Positions 8,801-17,789 of a stretch of 64,000 bases of DNA are shown here, in pieces (the first letter of the stretch is position 1; each line of letters starts with the position of its first letter). The notes under the pieces are model-generated. The model had not been told where the DNA came from. It did not search any database and saw nothing but the letters and a program-made list of their open reading frames with translations. Origin of the DNA: Rhodobacter sp. (GTDB lineage: Bacteria; Pseudomonadota; Alphaproteobacteria; Rhodobacterales; Rhodobacteraceae); contig JASJDP010000018.1 in NCBI GenBank assembly GCA_030065095.1, forward strand, positions 36,684 to 100,683, given 5' to 3'. The position numbers and the translations under genes are program-made.

Positions 8801-11575
8801 CTAGCTCTGCAGCTTTGCAATGCCATGGCCCGACACTTGTGCGTTGTAGCCGTCGCGCGCGCCCGGTGTGTAACGCGCCAAAAGTTCGTCACGGATCCTG
8901 GGGCCGTCGCTCCCGCCAGCGAATTCGGCGGCGATTCGCGCGGCCAGCCCGGCCACGATTGCCGATGCGGCGGAGGTGCCTCCGAAACCATGGCGCTGCT
9001 TGTCATGCGTCCAGCGCGCATCGGGGTCGTCGGCGTAACCGCCGTGGCCAGCAATATCGGCCGTGGGCACAGAGGTGTGCCAAACCGACCGGTCTTTAGA
9101 GCACCTTTCGAACGGTGAAAACTCAGCCGCGCTCGGGGCCAGCAAAGTGACGCCCCAGCCGCTTTGCGAATAGGCGGCCTTCTCTGTCTTGGCCGTTTTG
9201 CGATGGACCTTCGCCGCGCCGACGTTGATTATTCCCGTACCTTCGAACGGATCCGATGCGCCCGCCACTATGTTTCTTCTGTCCAACGCATAAGCGGCAA
9301 GCCCAAGCCCTTTGAATGCTTCGTCAGTCGTGTCGAACGACTCGTCCCCGTTCGAGGCACTGGAACGGACAGAGACCAGAGCATTCAGAAGAACCGCCTG
9401 GTCGCATTGCTCGCGCACCCAAGCGTTTGCTCCAAAGAAGTCGGCCAAGCCTTTTTTGAGCTCCTTGACCGCTTCCGGATCTGCGTCGTCCGATAGCCCC
9501 CCAAGAAGCATGTCGATCGCCGGGATGGGGTCGTCTGCAATTGCGCGAAAGACGCGCCCGTAGTCCGCAGGATCGCTTGGATAGCTCAACTCCGTGTCGG
9601 AGCCGTTGTTGCCCGCTGGAAGAACGATCGCTGCCTTGTGTTGGGCAATGATGATGGCAAGGATCAACGGATCGACCAAACCCGCACCATAGGTGTCCTC
9701 GTAGTCTTTGGCGGGAGGCTCGAACACCGGACCGAGCAGAACCACATCCACAGGCTTCGGCAGGGTGAACACCGCCTCCAAGAGAGCTGTTGCCACCGCT
9801 ATCCGGTTTGCATGGCTATCGCTGACATACGTACCAAGCCGCACCGGGAACAAGGTCGCCTCCGGCGCGACCCCATGCAGCGGATAAATGACCTCCGTTT
9901 TTTTGTTGTCTTCCGATTCCGTCGTTTTCTCGGCGTATCGACCAACCATGATGCCCGCCATCGCGGTTCCGTGGCCGTCACCGCGCGACTGAAATGCCGA
10001 GGTGTCGAATCGCGGCGCCGGATAGTCCAGATTGAACCAAGTCGTAGAGGCGGGCTCTGCGTACTGAAAAGCGGGCTTTGGGGAATTCCGACCGAAGCAC
10101 GGATGTGTCAGATCGACGGCCGTATCAAAAAGAGCAATCGATGCATTTCGCCCTCCACTTGTCCGATCGGTGCCGGTTAGCCCAATGGCTTGCAGGTGCC
10201 ATTGGTCAATAGGTTCGCTGGCGGCCTTTAGGCCCGGCTTTTCTGCGTTCTCGAACGCGCAAAGCTCTTCCCGCGGGACGTTCATGTCTCGCACGGTTTC
10301 CGCGATCAGCGGATCGATCAGAACCTTTAGAAGCGGCCAGCAGGTCTGCGCTATGATCTTGCCTGCGGTGCTGTCGCTTTCGTAGTGCACGCCGGCCCAC
10401 TCTCGGTTGACGCTGATCCTCTGGGCGATGTCGAAGAACTCGGCGACATGTCCGCTGCGGTCGCCCATAACTTCGGTCATTGCATGGGCCAGCAGATAGG
10501 CCTGGGTCGCGTGCCCCGACGGATAAGCCGCGTGATTTGGCGCCGTGACCACCGGAGTGAGCAGGGGCTCGGCCACATGTGGACGAACCCGCTGATAATG
10601 GCGTTTGAAATGTGCTGCGATGATCAGGCCGGACTGCTCGACAATTGCCAGCATGCGCAGCAAGCTGGTGGGGACACCCGCCTCGTTCATGAAGCTTGCC
10701 AGAAACGGCGAGGTGATATCGGTCACCTGCTGTCGAATCTCGTTTGCCAGAGCGCCGTCGAGGCCGCCAAGCCGTGCGTGCAGGATCTCTTGCTTCTCAA
10801 GCAAATCGTCGAGCTCTTGCCGGCGTTTCGGGCCAGCGTGGTCAGGGTCGGGTAGAAGCCGCAAACGCTTGTGCGAGCCATCGTCGTGCCGGTCTTCGTT
10901 CCAGCCCCCCCACAAGAGGTCCTGAAAGTGCCGCATACTTCTGTGCACGGCCCCCCTGTAGTGGTCATCCTCAAGCGCATAGGTGAAGCCCAAGCTCGCC
11001 GTGCTTAAAAGCTGACGCTGCGCACTCGTATGAGTTTGCCCGTGCGTGTGCGTTTGAGCGTGGGTGTGCGTGTGCGTGTGCGTGTGGGTGTGGGTCTGGC
11101 CCTGTGCGTGGGTTTGCCCATGCGTATGGGTGTGCGTGTGGGTATGCGTTCGGCCATTTGGCAGGGGCTCGGAGTCTTCGACAACGCTACGCACGAATAA
11201 GCTGCGCGGAAACTCTTCCGGTTCGGATGGACAAATCGCATTGTGGTGCGGGTGCGGGTTCTCATCGATTTTGTGACCATGCTCTTCTTTGCCATGGCTA
11301 TGTTCGACCTCGCGGCCCTGCCCCTTGTACAATTCGAGGAGGCTCCGAAAAGGCATGCCGCGCTCTTCTCCCCGACGGCATTCCGCCATTGTGACGGGAA
11401 CGCGGATATTCTTTGCCTCGATCTCGAAAGCCTTCTTAAAGAGGTCCGAGAGATCGTCGGTACCGGCGCGTTCTTGCGCGCTGACGTGTTGCGCCATCAG
11501 CGACAAGGTCGACGTACTTGCGGCAAGCGCGCCCCAGGCCGCCGTTGTAAGAAGATGCCTACGTGAAACGTTCAT
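8801..11575 (-). CDS. Tat-exported PAP2/haloperoxidase-type phosphatase fused to a subtilisin-like protease, with His-rich linker
   Basis: A 924-residue three-part protein. Residues 1-35 are a twin-arginine signal (S-R-R-H-L-L). Residues ~92-182 are His-rich, including threonine-histidine dipeptide runs at 143-182. Residues ~285-430 carry a complete PAP2/vanadium haloperoxidase active site: K324 and R331-P, S353-G-H355, R391 and H397 with D401. Residues ~475-890 are a peptidase S8 domain with D484, H535 (D-G-H-G-T), N656 (A-G-N-N-G) and S868 (G-T-S-A-A). All catalytic residues of both enzymes are present. The ATG at 11575 has GGGAGGGG 7 bases upstream. It is the middle gene of the leftward operon. 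I know of no named family with this architecture; phosphatase versus oxidase activity cannot be decided. Confidence 0.88.
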   Translation of the reverse strand: MNVSRRHLLTTAAWGALAASTSTLSLMAQHVSAQERAGTDDLSDLFKKAFEIEAKNIRVPVTMAECRRGEERGMPFRSLLELYKGQGREVEHSHGKEEHGHKIDENPHPHHNAICPSEPEEFPRSLFVRSVVEDSEPLPNGRTHTHTHTHTHGQTHAQGQTHTHTHTHTHTHAQTHTHGQTHTSAQRQLLSTASLGFTYALEDDHYRGAVHRSMRHFQDLLWGGWNEDRHDDGSHKRLRLLPDPDHAGPKRRQELDDLLEKQEILHARLGGLDGALANEIRQQVTDITSPFLASFMNEAGVPTSLLRMLAIVEQSGLIIAAHFKRHYQRVRPHVAEPLLTPVVTAPNHAAYPSGHATQAYLLAHAMTEVMGDRSGHVAEFFDIAQRISVNREWAGVHYESDSTAGKIIAQTCWPLLKVLIDPLIAETVRDMNVPREELCAFENAEKPGLKAASEPIDQWHLQAIGLTGTDRTSGGRNASIALFDTAVDLTHPCFGRNSPKPAFQYAEPASTTWFNLDYPAPRFDTSAFQSRGDGHGTAMAGIMVGRYAEKTTESEDNKKTEVIYPLHGVAPEATLFPVRLGTYVSDSHANRIAVATALLEAVFTLPKPVDVVLLGPVFEPPAKDYEDTYGAGLVDPLILAIIIAQHKAAIVLPAGNNGSDTELSYPSDPADYGRVFRAIADDPIPAIDMLLGGLSDDADPEAVKELKKGLADFFGANAWVREQCDQAVLLNALVSVRSSASNGDESFDTTDEAFKGLGLAAYALDRRNIVAGASDPFEGTGIINVGAAKVHRKTAKTEKAAYSQSGWGVTLLAPSAAEFSPFERCSKDRSVWHTSVPTADIAGHGGYADDPDARWTHDKQRHGFGGTSAASAIVAGLAARIAAEFAGGSDGPRIRDELLARYTPGARDGYNAQVSGHGIAKLQS
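11030..11152 (-). repeat. Hexanucleotide-like repeats encoding Thr-His runs
   Basis: Direct repeats of the unit CGTGTG (plus strand) and close variants encode the (Thr-His)n tracts of the phosphatase-subtilisin protein. The unit length of 6 keeps the frame when copies are gained or lost, so the tract length may vary between strains. Confidence 0.75.
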
Positions 11576-11595
11576 CCCCAATCCCCTCCCATGGT

Positions 11596-13323
11596 TTAGA
11601 TATTGCCAAGCTTCTCCAGAGCATCGTGAATCGCATGACGGCTACGCTCTTGAGGAAGCGGGTAACCCGGATCGAGGACGCTCTTTGCCGTGAAATCACG
11701 GTCGAATTTTCTGATCTCGGACAGTGTGTCCAGTGCGTCATCGTATCTTCCCTCGGCCACGAGACTGATTAAGACGTGGCGTTGACTGGTCAGAAATCTG
11801 GGTCGACGAAGCCTTACCAAATGTGCATTGTGGATCGCCCGTTTGTGATCACCATGGAGTGCCGAGACATTTCCAACGACCGAGTCGTACCAGAAGGCAA
11901 CCGGGTTGAAGCGCGCCATACGTTGGGCCGCCAGCGACAGGTTGTAGGCGTCCTGGATCTGCCCCGAGTAGAACAGATTGAGCGCCAGAAGGTTCTTGGG
12001 AAAGGGCAAATGCTCACTGACGGATTGGCTGGCCACGAGCAGGTGTCGCCCAATCTCGAAATTGCGCAAAGCAAATCCGTGTACATGGCCCACCAGCGCA
12101 AGAACGATGGGGTTGGAAGAGCCGCCCTCAAGCGCCTTTGAGCACAGCATCTCGGCTTCTTCGCGCAATGCAGCATCGTTCGGCAGCATCCTCTCTGCAA
12201 CTCGAACAACCAGCGAAAACGCCTGCCACGCATAGGTGAGGCTAGTCGGCTCGGTGCAGTTCAAAACACTCAGATGACGGCAGCTTTCTTCGACGCCATC
12301 CGTTGACATGGAAAACAGCTGGTGCACCAACGCGTATAGCGGGAGCTCACTCATGATTTTTTGGTTTTTGAATAGGCCGGCATGCGTTGAGTCGATCGCT
12401 TGGTGGACGAAGGCAATGATCTGCTCATCCGAAAGCTCCGAGGCCCCGCCATTTACGGCAATGGAAGACGACCAGATGACTTCGCCGGATCCAAATCGGT
12501 TCGCCGAGAAGTTCAGGGAAAGATCATGATTGCTAATCCGAGCGTGGACCTGGACGACGGCATCAATTTGCCTGTCCAGTGACTGCAGCCCGGAAAGCTG
12601 GTTGGAAAGCACGTCCCGCGCATCATAAACAGTGACAAAGCCCTGCTCCCGCGCGAACTGGCCGAACATATCCGTGATCCGTTCAGCGACCGCGAGTTCC
12701 TCCACTCGTTCGGGAAGGCAAGTCGGTGGCAGCAAGAGCACCCAAGGCAGATAGCTACTTTGGTCCGCCTTCTCGGCAACTGCGACCCTGGTGTGGCCCT
12801 TTTTTGAGTATAGCCTGTCCTCCATAGTCGCGGTTGCCGAGTGCAACCAGTCAGACGCCTCCCCTTCCAGGATCGGAGCATCCTCAAAGAAACGGCTGTC
12901 TTGGTCGGCGGGCTCACATATTTCTACGTCTTCAAGCCAAACGTAGTATCGGTCCGTCTTCAGGTGTTTCTCATTGTCGCCCAGGTCTTTGCGTATACCC
13001 GCCAACAATGTTCGAAGTCGTTGTGACGCGGTTTCTTCGTCACTCGCATCTGGCCAGAGTGCCGTGCGCAACCAACTGCGCGCCCGGCGCATGTCCCGGG
13101 CTGTGGCAAGCATCATCAGAAGAGTCCGAGCGTTACGGCTCCTGATTCGAAGGTCAAAACCTTCGCTGGATTGCAACGTAAAATTCCCAAAAACATGCAA
13201 TTTCATGAGTTTAGCCTCAAATGCGTCTTCCAGTTGTTCTGAAAGTACGACTAACCCATGTTTTGAAGAAGTGGGTTTTTGAATCACTTGCATTTCGTGA
13301 TTGGGTTTCTCTTCATCATTCAC
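11596..13323 (-). CDS. SARP-like transcriptional regulator with C-terminal helical repeats
   Basis: A protein of about 575 residues. Residues ~40-130 form an OmpR/SARP-type winged helix: M-K-L-H-V-F-G-N-F, then R-N-A-R-T-L-L-M-M-L-A and A-L-W-P-D-A-S-D-E-E-T-A-S-Q-R-L-R-T-L-L. A middle segment (~185-310) has alternating strands and helices like the TolB-like part of CadC-type regulators. The remainder is alpha-helical with TPR-like spacing. The start is a GTG at 13323 without a strong Shine-Dalgarno; internal ATGs (residue 11 or 40) are possible. It heads the leftward operon and faces the haloperoxidase gene across a 555-base divergent region, so it is the likely activator of both arms. No signal peptide or membrane segment is seen. 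Confidence 0.8.
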   Translation of the reverse strand: MNDEEKPNHEMQVIQKPTSSKHGLVVLSEQLEDAFEAKLMKLHVFGNFTLQSSEGFDLRIRSRNARTLLMMLATARDMRRARSWLRTALWPDASDEETASQRLRTLLAGIRKDLGDNEKHLKTDRYYVWLEDVEICEPADQDSRFFEDAPILEGEASDWLHSATATMEDRLYSKKGHTRVAVAEKADQSSYLPWVLLLPPTCLPERVEELAVAERITDMFGQFAREQGFVTVYDARDVLSNQLSGLQSLDRQIDAVVQVHARISNHDLSLNFSANRFGSGEVIWSSSIAVNGGASELSDEQIIAFVHQAIDSTHAGLFKNQKIMSELPLYALVHQLFSMSTDGVEESCRHLSVLNCTEPTSLTYAWQAFSLVVRVAERMLPNDAALREEAEMLCSKALEGGSSNPIVLALVGHVHGFALRNFEIGRHLLVASQSVSEHLPFPKNLLALNLFYSGQIQDAYNLSLAAQRMARFNPVAFWYDSVVGNVSALHGDHKRAIHNAHLVRLRRPRFLTSQRHVLISLVAEGRYDDALDTLSEIRKFDRDFTAKSVLDPGYPLPQERSRHAIHDALEKLGNI

Positions 13324-13878
13324 CAGGTGTGGCCCTAACTAGCTGCCTCAATACATCTCGACTTCCTCCGCGCCCCCGAGATTAGAGAAATTTCGGTATC
13401 ACAATCCGGACAGCACGATTCATCGAGCACACCCCGAGTCGCAGATCCCCGTTAATCTACCGTTGGTGTTTCGTGAGCCTTGGGTGCAAATCTACGCAGA
13501 AAAGCACTGGGTGTGGCTGACACTGAGACGGTGATCGGGCAAAATCCACATTGATTGGGCCGAACTCGATCTACGCGGGCGCCTTCCATCACAGCGTGGA
13601 AATTTCCAATTAAAATCATTGGCTTATTTCGCGAACGTGTTTCGAAAAATCATGTACGCGCTGCGAGTCTGCACGTCTTTTTCTTGGGGTGGCCGGTTAG
13701 AATCCTTCAAGATTAACCGAAATTTAACGTTTCGAACCCGCTGAAATTACGGCCTCCCAGTACTTCGTGTCCCAGCCGGCCCTTTGCCGATCAACCGAGC
13801 GATTCCACTCGGGATGATTTGCCTAGGGCATCGAAATGGCGCGGCCACATAGCTGTGCAAGATGACCGGAGCAGACTG
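13324..13878. other. Divergent control region of the protease/haloperoxidase cassette
   Basis: A 555-base, relatively AT-rich non-coding stretch between the regulator and the haloperoxidase. No open frame is credible. It contains AT-rich segments around 13600-13660 and 13690-13750, suitable for two divergent promoters, and an inverted repeat listed separately. Confidence 0.55.
13694..13719. promoter_or_regulatory. Candidate operator, CGGTTA-N14-TAACCG
   Basis: A perfect 6-base inverted repeat with a 14-base spacer lies about 160 bases before the haloperoxidase start. A related TTAACG follows a few bases on. A site for the neighbouring SARP-like regulator is possible, although SARP proteins often use direct repeats. 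Confidence 0.35.
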
Positions 13879-15822
13879 ATGACGAGATCAAAACTGGAAG
13901 CCGGCGCTGATCGCCGCAACGCCGCTAAACTGCGCCGTCGGAATGCCGCGGATGGATCGGGGCACTTGCCGGTCCTCACATCGATCGGAAACGGGGACGA
14001 GACCAAGTATGCCCAGACGCAACCCGCAAGTTTCACCAAGGGCCTTCACCATGACGAATACGGCTTGGCCCCGAGCGCGGACTACGCCGCCTTTTGCCAC
14101 GCCGTCGCAAAGGGCGATCCGGAAATGGGCGGTCTGCAGATCGCTGCGGGACCAGACCAACGCAAGTGGGAGAGCCCGATTGCCGGGAACTACTTCAACG
14201 ATATGGGAGCAGATCCAGACGCCGTCGCCATGCCACCTGCCCCGAAGCTTGGCCGCAGCGAGCTTTGCGCCGAGCTGGCAGCCGTCTACGCAATGGCGCT
14301 GACGCGGGATTTGCCATTCGAGGCCCTGCAGAAGGCAAACACGCCCATCCCCCACATTACCACTGGTGGCAGTCCGGTCACGGTTGGTGACCTTGTGAAT
14401 GAGCTGCGCAAGCTCAGCTGGTTCGACACAAACGGCACTCCGGTGGGCTTTAAGGGTATGGCCCTTACAGATCACGAGAGACGGCGCCGCGAGGCCAATT
14501 GGGAGACCAAATCCAAGGGATTGACAGTCGACGTCCTGTTCCGCGGCTCGACGCCGGGTGCCAAGAAGGGCCCCTACATCTCGCAATTCATGCTGATTGG
14601 GACCGACGACCTTTCGGGCACCGCACCAGCCAAGGGGCAAATCGCCTACGGCCTTCAGACGATCACTCAAGCACAATTGGTACCGGAAGCCGAAAAGGAC
14701 TACATGACGACCTGGGCCGACTGGCTTGAAGTGCAGCAGGGCCAAGGCTTTGACCAACCGCCGCACAAGACGCGCCGCCGCATCCATACACCGCGTGACT
14801 TGGCCGGATACGTCCATTTCGACGCGCTCTATCAGGCCTACCTGAACGCCTGTTTGATCCTATTGGGCAATGGGCTTGAGGTCGACGGCGGCAATCCAAT
14901 CGCGCAAGAGCGGCCCGACAACAGCATAGGCTTTGCCACCTGGGGTGGGCCGCACATACTGAGCCTGGTGACCGAGGTCGCCACCCGCGGCCTGCGCGCG
15001 GCACGGCGAACCAAGTTCCAGGTGCATAGGCGGGCCCGACCCGAGGTCCTCGCAGCGCGACTGACCCAGGTTGCCAACGCACATGTCGGCCATATGGATC
15101 CGGGCGCGGTCATCCAGATCGGGAACATGCTTAGTGAACTGGGCTTCAATCCGGAAAATCAGGTGGTCCGGCCCGGGTCGATCCTCGACTGGATCACCCA
15201 ACATAACAAGAAGGCCAACAACGGTTCGGCAGCGACCCCAATCCACGACGACAAGAACTTCCTTCTACCGATGGCCTTTGTCGAGGGGTCACCGATGCAT
15301 CCAGCCTTCGGCGCAGGGCATGCCACGGTCGCCGGGGCCTGCGTAACGATCCTGAAGGCATTCTTCGAGGGCAACGCCAAATACAGTGACGTGATCAAGG
15401 GCGGTGGCACACACTATGCGGCCGACAAAGCCGACAACCTTGTCGCCTCACATCGCAAGGATGGCAATGATGCGACGGTCTCGGAGGAGCTCGACAAGCT
15501 CGCCGCGAATATCTCGATCGGGCGCAATATCGCCGGCGTGCACTACTACTCGGACTACTACGACAGCCTGAGGATGGGTGAGCGGATCGCCGTCAGCATC
15601 CTAGAGGAGCAGATGCACACCTACCATGAGCCCGTGTCGCTGAGCCTTACGAGTTTTGACGGCGACGCCATCAAGCTCGGCACGACCGGAGGCACTGGCC
15701 CCGCAGCTGTCAAGGTGAAGATCACCAACGCAAGCGGCCTGCCGGAGCTTCGCGATACGTGGTGGACCCGAGACCTGGAAGACTACGGCATCGTCGAAGA
15801 CGGTTCTGGCGCGGGGGTCTAG
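13879..15822 (+). CDS. Vanadium-dependent haloperoxidase-like protein (algal/cyanobacterial bromoperoxidase type)
   Basis: A protein of about 647 residues. The vanadate pocket of the red-algal bromoperoxidase group can be followed: K379 and R387 (K-F-Q-V-H-R-R-A-R-P), H474-P-A-F-G-A479-G480-H481, and R549 with H555 (R-N-I-A-G-V-H). Residue spacing matches the Corallina enzymes as I recall them, but the pocket serine is alanine here (G-A-G-H, not G-S-G-H). The ATG at 13879 follows GGAGCAG; the frame extends to a TTG at 13819. No Sec or Tat signal is visible, unlike most neighbours. The family oxidises halides with hydrogen peroxide; activity with the Ser-to-Ala change is uncertain. It heads the rightward operon of the cassette. 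Confidence 0.85.
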   Translation: MTRSKLEAGADRRNAAKLRRRNAADGSGHLPVLTSIGNGDETKYAQTQPASFTKGLHHDEYGLAPSADYAAFCHAVAKGDPEMGGLQIAAGPDQRKWESPIAGNYFNDMGADPDAVAMPPAPKLGRSELCAELAAVYAMALTRDLPFEALQKANTPIPHITTGGSPVTVGDLVNELRKLSWFDTNGTPVGFKGMALTDHERRRREANWETKSKGLTVDVLFRGSTPGAKKGPYISQFMLIGTDDLSGTAPAKGQIAYGLQTITQAQLVPEAEKDYMTTWADWLEVQQGQGFDQPPHKTRRRIHTPRDLAGYVHFDALYQAYLNACLILLGNGLEVDGGNPIAQERPDNSIGFATWGGPHILSLVTEVATRGLRAARRTKFQVHRRARPEVLAARLTQVANAHVGHMDPGAVIQIGNMLSELGFNPENQVVRPGSILDWITQHNKKANNGSAATPIHDDKNFLLPMAFVEGSPMHPAFGAGHATVAGACVTILKAFFEGNAKYSDVIKGGGTHYAADKADNLVASHRKDGNDATVSEELDKLAANISIGRNIAGVHYYSDYYDSLRMGERIAVSILEEQMHTYHEPVSLSLTSFDGDAIKLGTTGGTGPAAVKVKITNASGLPELRDTWWTRDLEDYGIVEDGSGAGV

Positions 15823-15825
15823 GCG

Positions 15826-16056
15826 ATGGCAGAGTTAAAGGGTGCAAAAAGCTTGGGCACGCCCGTTTCTAGCTTCGACAGCAATCAGGCACTCGCGACG
15901 ATGCTCAAAGCAAAGTCCACGGATGTCTCTCGAGCCGCAGATCTTGAAATCCGCGATAACGCCGATGTGCCAAACACCCCTGTAGAAAAGGTGGCCGTGA
16001 CCTTCGGTGGTCTGGCACTGCCGATCACGAATGTAACTGAGGATGCAGTTAGCTAA
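15826..16056 (+). CDS. Small protein of unknown function
   Basis: A 76-residue acidic, soluble protein with no signal peptide or membrane segment. It begins 3 bases after the haloperoxidase stop with ATG and ends 10 bases before the lipoprotein gene, so it is clearly within the operon. I recognise no family. Its placement suggests a partner or chaperone of the haloperoxidase, but that is only context. Confidence 0.65.
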   Translation: MAELKGAKSLGTPVSSFDSNQALATMLKAKSTDVSRAADLEIRDNADVPNTPVEKVAVTFGGLALPITNVTEDAVS

Positions 16057-16066
16057 GGGGAAAGAC

Positions 16067-16732
16067 ATGCGAAGTGTAATCTTGGCGGCGTGCTCTGCAA
16101 TGCTTTTGGGCGCTTGCGCAGATCAGTATCTGCTGAAGGAAGAAAAGAAAGTTATCTCGGCAGAGAACGTCGGACCAAGTTCCAACTTGGACACGTTGGC
16201 TGCTTTCAGCCGAAGCATGTCCGTCGCCTATAGAAGTGCCGCACGAAAGACTACGACCACGCAGGACGTGCAGTCGTTCCTGATCATTCTTTCTGCGGCC
16301 TCTTTCGTGCACGGTGCGGTCGGAAACGTGTCCGATGTCGCCTTGGCAAATCGAGCGATTGTCGGCGCGACGACTCAGCAAGTGGGCCTGCGCACAGCTC
16401 CCAAATCGGCGATCATCGGCATGTATACAGGCGCCAAGCGCTTGAATTGCATCGCGTCGGTAGCGTCCGTGGGCACAGTCACGCTACCGACGGGTTTGAC
16501 GCGCGTTGCCGCAAGCGCATTGGTCTTCGCCGCGATCGAGGAGGTGCGGATCACAACCCGCGAAAGCCTCGTCCGAGAGGTCGCGAATTACGACGCGTTG
16601 GTCACGGCAATCGATCCGCGCCCAGACCTTCGCGCGATCGAATCAGAGCGTAGTGCGGACATGAACGCGATTCAGGACTTTTCGAAGAAGCTGGCGCAAT
16701 GCCTGCAAAAACAACCCGAGGAGACGTCCTGA
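16067..16732 (+). CDS. Putative lipoprotein of unknown function
   Basis: A 221-residue protein with a lipoprotein signal: a hydrophobic N-terminus and lipobox L-L-G-A-C17. AGGGGAAAG precedes the ATG at 16067. The mature part is helical, with two apolar stretches (~75-95 and ~145-165) that could associate with membranes. No named domain was recognised. It sits between the small unknown protein and the amidase in the cassette's rightward operon. Confidence 0.75.
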   Translation: MRSVILAACSAMLLGACADQYLLKEEKKVISAENVGPSSNLDTLAAFSRSMSVAYRSAARKTTTTQDVQSFLIILSAASFVHGAVGNVSDVALANRAIVGATTQQVGLRTAPKSAIIGMYTGAKRLNCIASVASVGTVTLPTGLTRVAASALVFAAIEEVRITTRESLVREVANYDALVTAIDPRPDLRAIESERSADMNAIQDFSKKLAQCLQKQPEETS

Positions 16733-16879
16733 GCAAGGACTGAAGGCATGCGTCAATCGCAGGCCCAAGCCGAAGCCCTGAGGCAAGCCCTGAAGGCGAA
16801 GCGCGGACGCGACCTGACGACGATGGGCAGGTCATCCGACGCTTACCTCGTCAGAACAGCGTGTAGAGGAGATCACATC

Positions 16880-17590
16880 ATGCTCGAGAAAATTGAAGAA
16901 AAGATCCGCGACGGTGGGACACTGTCGGAAGAGGAGTTCGACGCACTTCGTGCATTGCGGGAGAGGATTGCGGACATCCAAGACATCGCCTCAGGCCGTC
17001 TCCTTGAACTCAGCGATGTCGAGCTTGAGCGCTCCGCCGGCAGTAACGGCTTTGCCATTGTGGTGGGACATACAAACTTGAGCAAGGGCGCCACGGCCAC
17101 GTCACCCATCAGCGCGCGCGAGTATCCCTGGAACAGGGATTTGGCTGAGAAGGTTCATGCGATTTGTCGTGCAAGGAACATCACGTCCCGGATCTTTTAT
17201 CGTGACGGTATCGGGATTCGGGGTGCCTATCGGCAGGTCGCGGCGTGGGGCGCTGCCTTCGTTGTCGAACTGCACTTCAACGCCTTCAATGGGCGGGCGC
17301 ATGGCACGGAGACGCTCTTTGATGCCGATCGAAACGCCGGGTCGAAGGCCTGGGCGCAGCGGCTGCAAGACGCGATGCTGTCCGGTCTCCAGTTGCGGGA
17401 CCGCGGGTTGAAAGAGCGCGATCCCGGTGACAGGGGTTATGCAAGCGTGTCCGCGTTGAACATCCCATCGGCCTTGATTGAGCCGTTCTTCGGCGACAAT
17501 CCGTCCGACGCCTATATCGGCCACACCGGGAAGGATGACCTTGCCGAGGCCGTTGCGGATGCCGCGGCTGCGCAGATCTCCGGCAGTTGA
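16880..17590 (+). CDS. N-acetylmuramoyl-L-alanine amidase (Amidase_3) without signal peptide
   Basis: A 236-residue zinc amidase that would cut the bond between N-acetylmuramic acid and the stem peptide of peptidoglycan. The Amidase_3 residues are all found: H64 (V-V-G-H), E81, H132 (E-L-H-F-N-A-F) and E201 (A-L-I-E-P-F-F). The N-terminal 50 residues are a charged helical segment. AGAGGAGAT ahead of the ATG at 16880 decides this start; the frame extends back to 16748. There is no export signal, which is how phage endolysins look, rather than the periplasmic AmiABC enzymes. It lies between the lipoprotein and two secreted proteases. Confidence 0.82.
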   Translation: MLEKIEEKIRDGGTLSEEEFDALRALRERIADIQDIASGRLLELSDVELERSAGSNGFAIVVGHTNLSKGATATSPISAREYPWNRDLAEKVHAICRARNITSRIFYRDGIGIRGAYRQVAAWGAAFVVELHFNAFNGRAHGTETLFDADRNAGSKAWAQRLQDAMLSGLQLRDRGLKERDPGDRGYASVSALNIPSALIEPFFGDNPSDAYIGHTGKDDLAEAVADAAAAQISGS

Positions 17591-17789
17591 TCGCGATTAC
17601 ACAGCAACGAAAGGCCAGCGGCAGAGGTCTCTCTGGCACCTGACAGGCGCATACCAAACTGTGGTCCGCGTCGATTTCGGGACCGCGATAAATCAACGAA
17701 ACACGCAGCTGAAAACCAAGCCTCTCAATCACAGACCGCAGGCATAAATAGTCAAGTTTTCCAACACGATAGAAAAAGGAAGTGTCCCA

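Noticed and set aside
11030..11152. CRISPR-like repeat array
   Set aside because: The repeats are 6-base units without spacers and encode a Thr-His tract inside an intact gene.
16748..16879. Extended N-terminus of the amidase
   Set aside because: The ATG at 16880 has a strong AGAGGAGAT site; the extra 44 codons show no conserved content and overlap nothing needed.
16880..17590. Prophage origin for the amidase
   Set aside because: No other phage genes (terminase, capsid, integrase) are seen near it; only the lack of a signal peptide points that way.
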